Assembly: GCF_026151205.1 (NCBI RefSeq)
Contig: NC_087078.1
Span: forward strand, 9,068,675-9,132,674
Length of the DNA stretch: 64,000 bases
Origin: Bolinopsis microptera
Taxonomy: Eukaryota; Ctenophora; Tentaculata; Lobata; Bolinopsidae
Direction of reading: 5' to 3'
Below, in pieces: positions 9,813 to 21,260 of the stretch (position 1 is the stretch's first letter; each line of letters opens with the position of its first letter). The position numbers were made by a program, and so were the translations under genes. The notes beneath the pieces are model-generated. The model was not told the DNA's origin and ran no database searches. It saw only the letters and a list, made by a program, of their open reading frames with translations.

Positions 9813-11611
9813 CTAGGCACTATTACCAGAGATAACAGACTGCTGCGCCGCCTCTCGCGCAAGTTTAAACGGTTTCCTCCGCTCACTTCCCTCCTTGTCC
9901 GCCTCCTCAGTGATTCCTAAAGCTATTGGAGTCTTAGCCCGCTGCATTAACCCTTTACACTCCCTCATAGTCTGTTGGAAGGCTCTGAACTTGGTGGTAG
10001 CTTCCTCAGTGTCCGTGTAGAACCGCTCGTAAACCATCTGGTAGGCGGCAAAAGCTTGGTATTCTTCTTCTACTTCAGTTATACTGAAACAGATTGAGGT
10101 GATGAGGTGATGATACAGCATTGTAACAAGGTATTTTAGCTACACATTCAGAGAGCACTATAACTCTTAATATTATCTGATTATTATTATCATTTTAGAG
10201 CGATAGAAGGGGAATGATATTTTGTAGACATTATTACAACTTTTAATATTTTGCAACTGTAAAATATGTACATATTGTTAATATATGTTTATACGTTTTT
10301 ATATTATATTCAGAAAAGAGAAAATATTGTCCACAGTGATACTCTGCACTATTTTGTTGTCTGTTGTATGTCTCCTTATATGGGCATTACGTGGTCTGTT
10401 GTTCCGTTTACAACAACTGCGTGTATTCTTACCAGTCTATTATGTAAGTAATACACGCCACATGTATAATTTTAATAACAGAATGTGTTGTGAATTTAAA
10501 CAGTCACTTTTCACCGTGGGCCAGGGACCGTGAATGAATGTAAGCTGTGGTTGGATGTAATTATGTCATGTTAATTAACATTGCACTACTATATAGGGGG
10601 GGGGGGCCAAGTGGATATTTGTAGATATTTGGATAATGTCATCCACTTTTTTCGTGAATTATCCATTACAATAATCTACAAATATCTACATTTATCTACA
10701 AAAAATGTATATCTCAAATATGTGCCCAGAAATTCTACTGAATTTTTGGAGATACATGTATAAATTTGTAGAATTTGTAGAATTTTCGTGAATTATCCAT
10801 TGACAATAATCTACAAATATCTACATTTATCTACAAAAAATGTAATCTCAAATATGTGCCCAGAAATTCGACTGAATTTTTGGAGATAAATGTATAAATT
10901 TGTAGAATGTCATCCACTTTTTTCGTGGATTATCCACTCTACATTAATCTACAAATATCTAAAAATATCCACTTGGCCCCCCCCCCCCCCCCCCCTATAT
11001 AAGGTAACATCTTGTTATTTAATGTTTCACTAACCTCATATAATTATTTAGAAGCGCTAGAGGGTCCTCTATCTTCATGTTAATACCTTCTGCTTCCTTG
11101 GGTAGCTTTACTCTGCAAACACACTACCGTTATTGTGTTACCAAGGTAGTATCACCTTGGTAACTCTACCGATTAAACCATTGTATAACTTCCATATAAG
11201 GTATCGTAGCACTACCATATAAGGTAATGTCACATTAGCATATAAGGTAAAGTGAAATGCAAGTTAACTATGCTTGTTAATGCTGTATTGTTGGGGTTGG
11301 TTTGGCGCTGATTTTACTTGCTAGTTTTATAATCGATGCTCCCTACTAAACAGTAGAACGTTTTATAATAGCACAAATAATAAATGTTAAACTGTTCCTG
11401 TAATACACTTTACAAAAGTAAACTATTATATTGAGCATGTTAAGGTAAAGCTAGCGAATTCAGCGCTACAGATTCCTTCTTTACAGTCTTTTACTTACGG
11501 TGGTGAGATTACACTACCATATAAGGTAACCATGGTAACTTACAGTGGTCTTCTCAGCACCCAAACGTCAAGAGAAGTGTTTGACAAGGCCGCCCTGTCT
11601 TTAGCAGGCAT
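9813..11611 (-). CDS. Three-exon 138-residue protein, function unknown
   Basis: Exons on the minus strand are 11611-11544 (starts MPAKDRAALSNTSLDVWVL), 11112-11035 and 10083-9813. Both junctions are phase 2 with good sites: donors CACT/GTAAGT and ATGAG/GTTAGT, acceptors TTTGCAG and CTGTTTCAG. The total is 417 bases, 139 codons with the stop. The last exon is charged and probably helical (TEVEEEYQAFAAYQMVYERF, then TKFRAFQQTMRECKGLM). Its spacing of aromatic and charged residues, followed by ALGITEEADKE, loosely resembles the I29 cathepsin-propeptide fold, but no protease domain is present and I do not assign it. There is no signal peptide. A 399-bp MITE sits in the second intron. Confidence 0.62.
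10597..10995. mobile_element. G-run-ended MITE in an intron, TSD TATATA
   Basis: Terminal inverted repeats start with a run of 10 or more G and continue CCAAGTGGATATTTGTAGAT; the right end is the reverse complement with about 19 C. A copy of TATATA flanks each side (10591-10596, 10996-11001). The interior repeats words such as AATCTACAAATATCTACA and GTCATCCACTTTTTTCGTG, giving internal symmetry. No coding capacity. It lies in intron 2 of the 138-residue minus-strand gene. Confidence 0.82.
11190..11535. repeat. Scattered CCATATAAGG words
   Basis: Several copies of CCATATAAGG(TAA), some beside GTTACCATGGTAAC-like palindromes. They belong to the motif family that forms the array at 14.6-14.9 kb. 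Confidence 0.6.
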
Positions 11612-12165
11612 CAGGTACTTACTGTAACCATGGTAACGCGTTATTTTACAATTATTGACCAATTAGATGGCAGTAACGACTACACGCGATCAGTTTTCTG
11701 ATGTCAAAAACAAAGTTGCCTCTTCTCCGAATGATACAGACTAGTAAAGTAGTAAGAGCACAATTTAAATAACAATACAAAAATATTCAAATATGTTATA
11801 ATATTAATATTAATATTATATATATATATATACCAAATATCTACAGTGTTCGGTAAGGTGGCAAATGTTTTGCTACACAATGTACAAAACAAAAATGTTT
11901 TAATATTAGATCAATTATAAATCAAGCTGATCTAATAAACCTCCCCCTGTAAATATGAAACCGAAGTTACAAAGTCAATTGTCGTGGCTCTGGTTACATC
12001 GTGCAGACTCACCTCTAATATTATCATGATATATCACATAATATCACATAATATTACATACAATAGTGAGTAGTCTAATATTAGATTAAAACCATGCTAA
12101 ACTGTTAAACAACAAAACGCGTTATTGTCGGCAGCTACCTTGTAATGTATAAAGTTGATCTCGAC

Positions 12166-14936
12166 TCATGTTTGGTAGTTTTGTCTCATCCAAAAGAAAT
12201 CAATGCCTTCATCGGCATCGTTATTATAACCTAAACAAGAAAGCAATAGAGTGATTTTCATGATCAGGCTGACTCTGACGGGCTAGGATTTATTTACAAC
12301 GTTTAATACATCAACTTATTATTTGTCAGTTTAGTGCCCTTCCACTAAGAAACGAGTACTGAGATTATACTATAGTCTATAACTGTTTCTCAAAAGTCAG
12401 TCACCAACAACGGCTTCTGCAAGGGAACTATAATCGTAACTAAGTACTAAGATACTTACTAAGTATTGCTCGATGGTAAATACTTTAATATCAGTAACGT
12501 TAAATATTTATATTAACATTAAGATCGCTTTCTTATGGTAATGAAATATGTGAATATGCGGTAGTAAAGTAAATAATAAATGTGTAGAATATATTATAGA
12601 ATAGCGTTCGTGTTGTAAAAGCTTTGAGGTAGCAGAAAAAAAAAACAATTAGAGCAAGAAGAGGGGCCATGTAAACAAGTAAAATGAGAGAAAGAGATAT
12701 TTGTAAAGTGTGATCTGTGGCCACATTCTGCTTGATATTTGCTTATCACACTAAATTAGTCTCCAGCTCGGTCAATCTTTCATTGTGTGAAGTTTGATCA
12801 CGTGGCTATTCCATTTAGTCACGTGGCTATTCCATTTAGTCACGTGGCTATTCCATTAGTCACGTGCTGTAATGGTACATGATAGTTTTGATAGGATAAT
12901 AATTCAGTGGGTTTTGTTAAATGTTAAAGTCTCGGCCAATGGAGTGTCCAAGAATGGTCACCAACAGAAAAGATGAAGTAATTTTACACTCGAAACTGAA
13001 TTAATCAACAAAATACTAAGTTTTCAAGAGAATTTCACGCTCGAGACTGAACTTTTTATCAACAGACATGTTATTCAAGTTTAATTTACACTAGAACTTA
13101 AGTAATTACAGCCGAGTTTGCAAGATCTGACTATGATTAAAGTCTGCTACTTAAGATCTTATGTTAAAAAGGGTTGTAGTAAAAGAAATATGCCGCATTA
13201 GGAGCCCACCAGATGATAACTGAGCTGCGTCTGGATCTTTCAACAATACCATATAAGGTAATACTAGCATGGCAACACTACCATATAAGGTAATACTAAC
13301 ATAGTAACATGACCATATAAGGTAATGTTGACAGTGCTTGTTAGCTAGGGGCGGTTTGTGCTGATCTATAAAACAACTGCATGATATCTGAGTTAAGAAA
13401 TATTAACATTTTACAGCAGACTAGACGAGTTTTTAACTTTCTTTGCAGCGCCTTTTGAACCGTTAATCAGACCTGTTAAAATAAGATGCACGCGTTTTGT
13501 TTTATTTTGGACAAAACAAAATTACCTTTCTTGTGAAAATTGAGTTTCGCGGCTTAGTGATTGGTTAAGTTGGCAAAATGTAGTCAAGATTGGCTAAAAT
13601 AATTTCTTGCCTTTAGGCTACTAAAGGTCATGTTACCATGGCAACACTACCATACAAGGAAATGTTACTATGGCAACACTACCATATAAGGTAACAACTT
13701 ACCCCCTATATTTACTGTTGCCCAGGTCTCCACTACCAGGACTCTTCTGTCGGGATTTTCCTCGCTGATAAACTCCACTTTTCTCCCCTTTTCTCCTCCA
13801 CATTGTATTACATAGGTCTGTGACTGGACTGTTGTCTTGTCTCTTCTTATTTCTCCTGTAATGGGTATGTTACAATTTACAAATATTATCAGTTACATTA
13901 ATTGTGTTAAATTATTAATAACGCAATAATTTCAATGGTTAGTCATAAAACTGCAGACATCCCCTATAGTTACCATGATAACATTTCCTAATATGGTAGT
14001 GTTGCCATGACAACTCACCTATAGTTCCACACTCGTACTGTTCGTTATTTCCCTCGTCCAACAACACCACCCTGACGTTACTCATGTACTCTATTATTCG
14101 CCAATCGTGAACAAACACTCCATCGTGCATGTTCACTATGGTAACGGAGTTGAAGCTAAAGGTGGAACCGTAGTCCATTCTCAACCACTGTGAGGTACCT
14201 GGGAGGGTTGTTAACACGTGACCATAGTAACATGACCATATAAGGCAATATGGTACATTCATGAAACGTTGCGTTGTTTGATCAGGTTGTGGTAGTCACG
14301 AACACTAAATATTCAAGTGAAATTTATCAAAATTCTCATAAAAAACAACCTTCAAAAAAGAAACTGATAGTTGTTAATTTGTAAAACCTGATCCTGCTTG
14401 CTGAGTCTCAGAGTAGGTGCTTAAGTTGCTATCACAACATTTGTCTGCTGGGTGGTTGCCATGTGTGGAGGACTGATCGTAGTTAACCGCTCTCATATCA
14501 CGTGTGGGCAGCTGGTCTTGTGACGTTCCTGTAACAGTTACTGAGTGTTCGAATACTTCCATATAAGGTTATGTTATCATATAAGGTAATGTTATCATAT
14601 AAGGCAGTGTTACCATATAAGGTAGTGTTACCATATAAGTTGGTGTTACCATATAATGCAGTGTTATCATAAAAGGCAGTGTTACCATATAAGGTAATGT
14701 TATCATATAAGGTAGTGTTACCCTATAAGGTAGTGTTACCATATAAGGTGGTGTTACCATATAAGGCAGTGTTACCATAAAAGGCAGTGTTATCATATAA
14801 GGCAGTGTTACCATATAAGGTAATGTTACCTTATAAGGTAATGTTATCATATAAAGTAGTGTTACCCTATAAGGTAGTGTTACCATATAAGGTAGTGTTT
14901 CCTACCTGTATGTAAGAGTAGTAGTATCTGCCACAT
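12166..14936 (-). CDS. Secreted F5/8-type (fucolectin-like) lectin, five exons
   Basis: Exons on the minus strand are 14936-14906, 14528-14388, 14198-14019, 13855-13703 and 12230-12166. All four introns are phase 1 and the total is 570 bases, 189 residues. Exon 1 encodes a short hydrophobic leader, MWQILLLLHT, a likely signal peptide. Next comes the fucolectin/F5-8 C pattern: SSTHGNHPADKCCDSNLST, then WLRMDYGSTFSFNSVTIVN (the usual W-R-D-G strand), then RVVLLDEGNNEQYECGTI (the usual N-x-x-x-x-CGT strand), then YVIQCGG and a terminal strand. Family members bind fucose or similar glycans outside the cell. The single domain matches the usual length of about 140-150 residues. Symmetric phase-1 exons are typical of shuffled extracellular modules. 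The canonical family sugar- and calcium-binding residues could not be fully verified. The last exon is the least certain. Confidence 0.82.
12799..12868. repeat. 21-bp tandem repeat carrying CACGTG
   Basis: Three full units of CACGTGGCTATTCCATTTAG plus one base and a partial fourth. It lies in the 1.47-kb fourth intron of the lectin-like gene. Each unit carries a perfect palindromic E-box. Confidence 0.85.
13250..13330. repeat. Cluster of CCATATAAGGTAAT words
   Basis: Three copies at about 30-bp spacing in the fourth intron of the lectin-like gene. Each has the form CC(A/T)6GG, the CArG-box consensus. Confidence 0.7.
14565..14898. repeat. 18-bp tandem array of CCATATAAGG units
   Basis: About 18 copies of CCATATAAGGTAGTGTTA with single-base variants, lying in the first intron of the lectin-like gene between the leader exon and exon 2. 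The 105-codon frame through it (repeated VTLPYM) is an artefact of the 18-bp period. Confidence 0.95.
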
Positions 14937-16315
14937 GTCTATTTGTTCTGATCTTTCAACAGTCCTAGCTAGTATAATTTGTTTGTGTCACTGATTTTAA
15001 TAAGCGAAATGATTAGAAATAGTTGTTAACGCAAAAACGTCCAAATTAAACTGATAGAAAACGATCCAATTCTTGAGACAGATACTTTATTTAAATCTTT
15101 AAAACAAAAGAATCTGCCTTATATAAGAAGATGAAAGAATAATGAGAGACAATCAATTTCAACCAGTATATACAGTTAAATCTATTTTATGATAGACATT
15201 AATCTACTCGAGTAGTACTCCACAGAGAGTACACACCACAAAGCGTGCCACATCGCATGCCGGCTCCTTCATCAAACTAACACCTCCTTCATCTGCCAGC
15301 TAGCTCCTAGAGGATGAAGGAGCTGCTAGGTACTGGTGGTGGATCTTGTCTTTTATCAGATGTTAGCTGAATATTAGTATAGACTAGTTGTGAGCTAAGT
15401 TACCATGGTTACCAGTACTGAGGATCTCAGTACTAAACGGTTAGCTAGTAGGCTGTTTTGTTGTGGTAGTATAGACTGGTTTTATGGGTTGTGTAAGGAG
15501 AATCGTACTACGAAACCAGTGAGCGAGTACAAAGATCAATGAAAAGAAAATTTGGGACTAGTGAGATTACTAGACTGTTACCATGACAACATTACCTTAT
15601 ATGTTATGCTGTCCCTCCAGTAGGTTTGCGAGGATAACAGTGTTCTCAAACTAAACAGCACCATCAGAGGTAATGAAGGTGCTACAAGGTTCCTCTGCTA
15701 AGCGACGCTAAACGGTTTTTAAAGTGATGACTTCTGAAGAGTGGTGCCATCAGGGCTCCTTCTGAACAGCTGGTCAGAAGCAGCCCTGATGGCACCAGTG
15801 GATTGACGTAAAAAGCCCAGGGGAGGATAGCATGAATACGCTTTGTCTGCGCTTAGGGTGTGGCATTACTATGAAAGATGCCACATAATGATTCACTGTG
15901 CACATATGGTAAGCACTATGCGCTATGCACTAGTGCTTGATTTGTAGATGGCACAGGGGTCGACCGAGGGACCATTTTTGACCGAGGCCGAGGACCCGGT
16001 CGACTCCTGAGATGGTATGAGGTACGAAATGAACAGGTGGGTTATTGCGGTAACCATCTTGAGGACTGGACCGTGATCACTGTAGTAATTCCTATTATCT
16101 TTACTTGAATTTCACATATCGAGAAGTTTACAATTTACGTATTCCAGCCAATCGCAGTCAGACTTGTTGACGATATAAGCGGGAAATAAATATCTTTTTT
16201 CATTGTAAGTTAAAGATTTATATTCTATAAACTCCACTACCATACGCTGGTATAAAAAGATGTAATCTGAAACATTGATGATGAATTCCACTGTTATCCT
16301 GTTGCGGCACCTGAA
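14937..16315. other. No gene established; upstream of the lectin-like gene
   Basis: This holds the presumed promoter side of the minus-strand lectin-like gene. An open frame at 16112-16342 (minus) has plausible composition, but its acceptor would lie inside the 61-bp tandem repeat and no partner exon was found. A strong hairpin is listed separately at 15742. Confidence 0.4.
15742..15797. other. 56-nt near-perfect hairpin
   Basis: TGGTGCCATCAGGGCT pairs with AGCCCTGATGGCACCA (16 bp). After one C/C mismatch, CTTCTGA pairs with TCAGAAG, leaving an 8-nt loop. Size and shape resemble a short microRNA precursor, but the sequence could equally be a small inverted repeat. Confidence 0.7.
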
Positions 16316-16757
16316 TTTACTCTGATGGGAAATAGTAACCATAGTAACCTTGGTAACTGTAGTAACTACACTACTATTTACTCTGATGGGAAATAGTAAC
16401 CATAGTAACCTTGGTAACTGTAGTAACTACACTACTATTTACTCTGATGGGAAATAGTAACCATAGTAACCTTGGCAACTGTAGTAACTACACTACTATT
16501 TACTCTGATGGGAAATAGTAACCATAGTAACCTTGGTAACTGTAGTAACTACACTACTATTTACTCTGATGGGAAAAAGTAACCATAGTAACCTTGGTAA
16601 CTGTAGTAACTACACTACTATTTACTCTGATGGGAAAAAGTAACCATAGTAACCTTGGTAACTGTAGTAACTACACTACTATTTACTCTGATGGGAAATA
16701 GTAACCATAGTAACCTTGGCAACTGTAGTAACTACACTACTATTTACTCTGATGGGA
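16316..16757. repeat. 61-bp tandem repeat, 7 copies
   Basis: Units contain TTTACTCTGATGGGAAATAG followed by TAACCATAGTAACCTTGG and TAACTGTAGTAACTACACTA. The copies are almost identical, so the array is young. Confidence 0.95.
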
Positions 16758-17836
16758 AATCAATTAAGGACAAATTTCCGCAGTAAATCACATGGTATAC
16801 TATACCTGCTAAAAGTAATAAAATGTACCATAAAAAGTGATTAAGGACGAATGTGAGTAGAAAAGGGCACTAATATTACGGTTGTACTTCAAGAAAACAA
16901 CAATTTCAAGAAAACAACAATTTTATTTAGTATCAATTAAAGCAGACAAAAATATATTTCATATATATATAACTAGCACGAACTTTAGATCAGATATCCT
17001 AGGGGACTTGGAGTAGCAAATAAACTTCTTCACAGCAAACAACTGTAGTACTAGTAACCATAGTAACCTTGGTTAAACTGTAGTAACTACACTACTAACT
17101 GTAGTAACGTGGCACAGTAACGCTCCCATAACTTATACTGTAGTGTTATTGAACAGCTCAACAATAAACTAACTTACCGAAATTTATTTGAACGGACATT
17201 AACTGGACGCTGGAATAAAGTCTGTCTGTTTACGCTCCGTCCAAGTCAAAGTCCGTTGAACATTTTCCCCAAATGTATTCCAATTCTAACTTGTTGTCCA
17301 GGATATGAAATTGGCTACTTTTTAATTTCGGCCTACTCGATTTCTATTAAATCGGACTAGATTATATCAACATACTTTTGATGGTTTGAATGCCTTTGAG
17401 CGTTCATTTTAATATCCTATTAAAATTCTGTCCGTTCACGCAATGTCCGGTCAAATAACGTCCAATAAGGTATCAATATTGTACATGTAAAATAAAGTAT
17501 CGTTAAAGAAGTGGTGTAGTGGTGAAGAAGACGGCTTCGCCACAATTATTAAGTTTCAACTTAACAGAAACATGTGAGATCGTAATCCGAGTAGTACTGT
17601 AATAACCAGGCCATGGTGACTATAGTAACCATGGTGACTGTAGTAACCATGGTTACTAGTCCAACCATCGAGTGAAGTTTCTGTGGAAACAGTGGTCATA
17701 GCTCACAGAGCTACAGATAATAATAATAGGTCCGTGTTGTTTGTTTGTGTAAAAGTTGTCAAGTTATTATGTGTGTTGTTTTAAATGTTATTTTCTATGT
17801 AGTGACAGCTAGATGTGTTTACAGACGAACAAAACA
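16758..17836. other. No gene seen
   Basis: AT-rich sequence. A passage at about 17180-17470 resembles a degraded dispersed repeat: it carries GTCCGTTCACGCAATGTCCG-like text and GAACGGACATTAACTGGACG. No exon supported. Confidence 0.45.
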
Positions 17837-18640
17837 GTGCAGTCTTGCAACCTTACCATGGTTACTGTAGTAACCTTGGTAACTGCAGCCTTGCAACACT
17901 CCCATGGTTACTGTAGTAACCATGGTAACTGCAGCCTTGTAACATTACAATGGTAACTGTAGTAACCATGGTAACTGCAGTCTTGCAACACTCTCATGGT
18001 AACTGTAGTAACCATGGTAACTGCAGCCTTGTAACATTACCATGGTAACTGTAGTAACCATGGTAACTGCAGTCTTGCAACATTACCATGGTAACTGTAG
18101 TAACCATGGTAACTGCAGCCTTGCAACCTTACCATGGTTACTGTAGTAACCTTGGTAACTGCAGTCTTGCAACACTCCCATGGTTACTGTAGTAACCATG
18201 GTAACTGCAGCCTTGTAACACCCCCATGGTAACTGTAGTAACCATGGTAACTGCAGTCTTGTAACACTCCCATGGTAACTGTAGTAACCATGGTAACTGC
18301 AGTCTTGCAATACTCCAATGGTAACTGTAGTAACCATGGTAACTGCAGTCTTGCAACACTCCCATGGTAACTGTAGTAACCATGGTAACTGCAGTCTTGC
18401 AATACTCCCATGGTAACTGTAGTAACCATGGTAACTGCAGTCTTGTAACACTCCCATGGTAACTGTAGTAACCATGGTAACTGCAGTCTTGCAATACTCC
18501 CATGGTAACTGTAGTAACCATGGTAACTGCAGCCTTGCAACACTCCCATGGTAACTGTAGTAACCTTGGTAACTGCAGTCTTGCAATACTCCCATGGTAA
18601 CTGTAGTAACCATGGTAACTGCAGTCTTGCAACACTCCCG
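17837..18640. repeat. 46-bp tandem array rich in CCATGGTAAC
   Basis: About 17 units of 46 bp built from CCATGGTAACTGTAGTAA and CCATGGTAACTGCAGTCTTG. Because 46 is not a multiple of three, all three minus frames read open through it; the three long minus frames of 121 to 194 codons are artefacts. Confidence 0.95.
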
Positions 18641-19898
18641 TTTACTAAGCGGGGCTTTTACACTCATTAAGCTGGATTACAAATTTTTTGTTTATCCACC
18701 GATTTAGTTTCGTTTGTATAATGTAGTGATTTCTATACGGCTGAATTTGATGAAAAGTTTTGAGTTTTTCTAATTTCCTATTATAATTTTCATAATAACT
18801 GGTCACATAAAGAGGTTTAGTTTGATTTTAACTGTTTTTTAAAGCCAAAATAATAAAAACAGTCATAAGTTATAGAAACTGAGAAAGTATCACTTAAAGT
18901 AAATAATTTAGACTTTTTAAGGTCACGTGTACTCGTGGTGTAAATAGTACTATAATATATGTTTGCTACTGTATTATCAGCATTGGACATATTTTAATTA
19001 AAATTTTACAAATCTGCTGTTTTATTGAATTCTTAGATTTTATTTTCATAGGCGACAAACCTTATATTTCGGCTTTCTAAATTGGCAAAAGAATCACTAG
19101 ACATTTATTTACTAGAACGCTTATTAATTTTATAACTGGTCAACTGATAAAGTGAGCTCTGTGCTTACAATTTATATTCACAAGTTATCAGTGTTTTAAT
19201 TTACTTAATTATCTTTATATCGCACGGACTGACGGACTGATAACTCGCTTGAGTTAAGTAGTAGTAAACAGTAAAGTTTGATGCTATAATCCCATTCAAA
19301 ATATGATTAATTATGGAAATTATAAACTTGATCGTATCAAACATAATTCAACCGAGAAGGACCTTTAAAACTGAAGACCACTATCATGACTTCGTTCATC
19401 TGCATCGATGACAAAAACTTTGAAACTCTTGATGTACGAAAGGAAATTATAAAATTAGTGTTTCTAGACTTCTTAAATAGGTTTCAAATACTAATAATTT
19501 AAAAACGAACCATTATAATATAATGTCCATTTTCTTGGTGGATTCCAAAATAACCATATGTAAAAACCGATTACGCTATCGAACAGCAAATATTTTACAA
19601 ATTAACGGACGGATCGTTACTTTTCAGTTTTAATACATCAAAAATTTTCCAACTGAGACTAAACAAATATTTCCGCCGCAATAAACTTTATTAGATTGCC
19701 AATGTCTTGAGTCTTAATATTATCATATACCTTAGGCAATAGGCATTGTATGTTTTTAATGACGAAGCGTTGTACTGATGCTAGCATTTATTTATTTACT
19801 TACATATTTTATGTTATAACTGTGCTAGAAGTTTTATTTAGCCCAGTCCTCTAATGAATGTATTTAATATCTAGCTAAGAGTGAAGACCCCCAAAGAA
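18641..19898. other. Presumed upstream region of SLC35B4
   Basis: AT-rich sequence with no recognisable exon. Promoter elements could not be identified with confidence. Confidence 0.5.
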
Positions 19899-21211
19899 AT
19901 GGCGATGAGTTTCAAAGTGAAGCCTATACTGGCGATGATGTTGGTGTTTATATGTTGTTGTTTGAATGTGGTGCTGTTAGAAAAGATGGTGAAAGAGTCT
20001 CCTAACTGCACTGTTTTCGTCACTTTCTCAAGTAAGTCAAACACAAGTAAATGTTTTATCATGAATGAAATTAAGACAAATATCTCAGATTCTACTAATT
20101 ATGTATATTGTATGTGCGGATTGCGGAAATATTCTGCCAAGCTGGAAATAGTCTAATAATTACATGTGTTATTACTGTTTTTATAAAATGCTAAAAAATT
20201 AGCAATATTCCAAATATTACAGGTTACATATTCATAGTGCTGCAGGGAATTATCTTGAACCCGGAATTTCTGTTTAACAACCAGATCCCTGCTCGAAACT
20301 ACCTTATCATCACTATTCTCTTCTTCTCAACAAACCTCTGCAACAACGTAGCTCTCAGTTTCCAGGTACAGAAATTTCAATTTATTTTCATTTCATATTC
20401 ATTTTCACTATTCTCAAATTTCACTGTCTCCAGTTCGAAATTTGTATTTTCATCCCACTTTCTCCTCACTTAAATATTGGTATTTCAGGTGGACATGCCC
20501 ACAGTGGTGATAATAAGGTCCGGGTCCCTAGTGGCTAACATGATAGTTTCTATTATAGCATTCCGCAGACACTACACCCTCTCCAAATACCTGAGCGTTG
20601 CCACGGTAACACTGGGAGTTCTAATCTCCACCACCACCACCGCCAAACTCAAGTCCTCAGGTGAGAGTGGTGACATTAACACTTGGTTCATTGGTCTCCT
20701 TATGTTGGGGTACGGTCTCTTTGGATCTGCCACAACCGGCGTGTTCCAGGAGAAACTGTTTGCAAAGTTTGGGAAACATCCTAAAGAAGCTCTGTTTTAC
20801 AGCAACTTATTGGGCATTGTCGGGTTTGTGCCCAACTACGGGAATATCCTCAACACCATCACGGAGTTCAACAACTCTCCTGATCTCGCAGGAATCCCGA
20901 GTCTGTGGGTCTATTGTCTGCTGAATGTGGGAATGCAGAATATTTGCGTGAGAAGTGTTTACTACCTTCTCTCCGAGTGGACCTCTTTATCGGTTACTCT
21001 GGTTACCACACTCCGCAAGTTTCTCAGTCTACTTCTTTCCATAGTTTTATTTAATAACACGTTCACTACAGAACACTGGATCTCGACTGTTCTGGTTTTC
21101 AGTGGCTCTGCTCTTTTCTCCGGTCTTATTTCTCTACCGGGGGAGGCGGCTTTAGAGCGGGTGCTAAGAGGCACATTTAGAGTAAGGGAACAGCGTCCTT
21201 TACCACTCTGA
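19899..21211 (+). CDS. SLC35B4: SLC35B4-type UDP-xylose/UDP-GlcNAc transporter
   Basis: Exons are 19899-20031, 20223-20365 and 20489-21211. Junction phases 1 and 0 agree and the total is 999 bases, 332 residues, very close to vertebrate SLC35B4 (about 331). Landmarks: an N-terminal membrane helix ILAMMLVFICCCLNVVLLEK; NPEFLFNNQIPARNYLIIT in exon 2; RSGSLVANMIVSIIAFRRHY opening exon 3; GVFQEKLFAKFGKHPKEALF; and WTSLSVTLVTTLRKFLSLLL near the C-terminus. These are hallmark segments of the family, which exchanges nucleotide sugars across Golgi/ER membranes with about ten helices. The ATG at 19899 is preferred because the frame upstream (from 19881) opens with GTG; Met 3 is an alternative. The polyadenylation signal lies 44 bp after the stop. 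The gene looks intact. It converges on the minus-strand gene ending at 23175. Confidence 0.95.
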
Positions 21212-21254
21212 TGTGGAATGGTTTAGTTTTGCGATCTTAGAGCAACAAGATTTA

Positions 21255-21260
21255 AATAAA
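21255..21260 (+). terminator. Polyadenylation signal AATAAA of SLC35B4
   Basis: AATAAA lies 44 bases after the TGA in TTTAAATAAATGAC. It implies a short 3' UTR. Confidence 0.75.

Noticed and set aside
16112-16342. 76-codon minus frame with plausible composition
   Set aside because: Its only acceptor lies in a tandem repeat, its end shows no polyA signal, and no adjoining exon keeps phase.
18083-18667. 194-, 165- and 121-codon minus-strand frames
   Set aside because: A 46-bp tandem array without stops reads open in all three frames and yields the same peptide cycle; not a gene.
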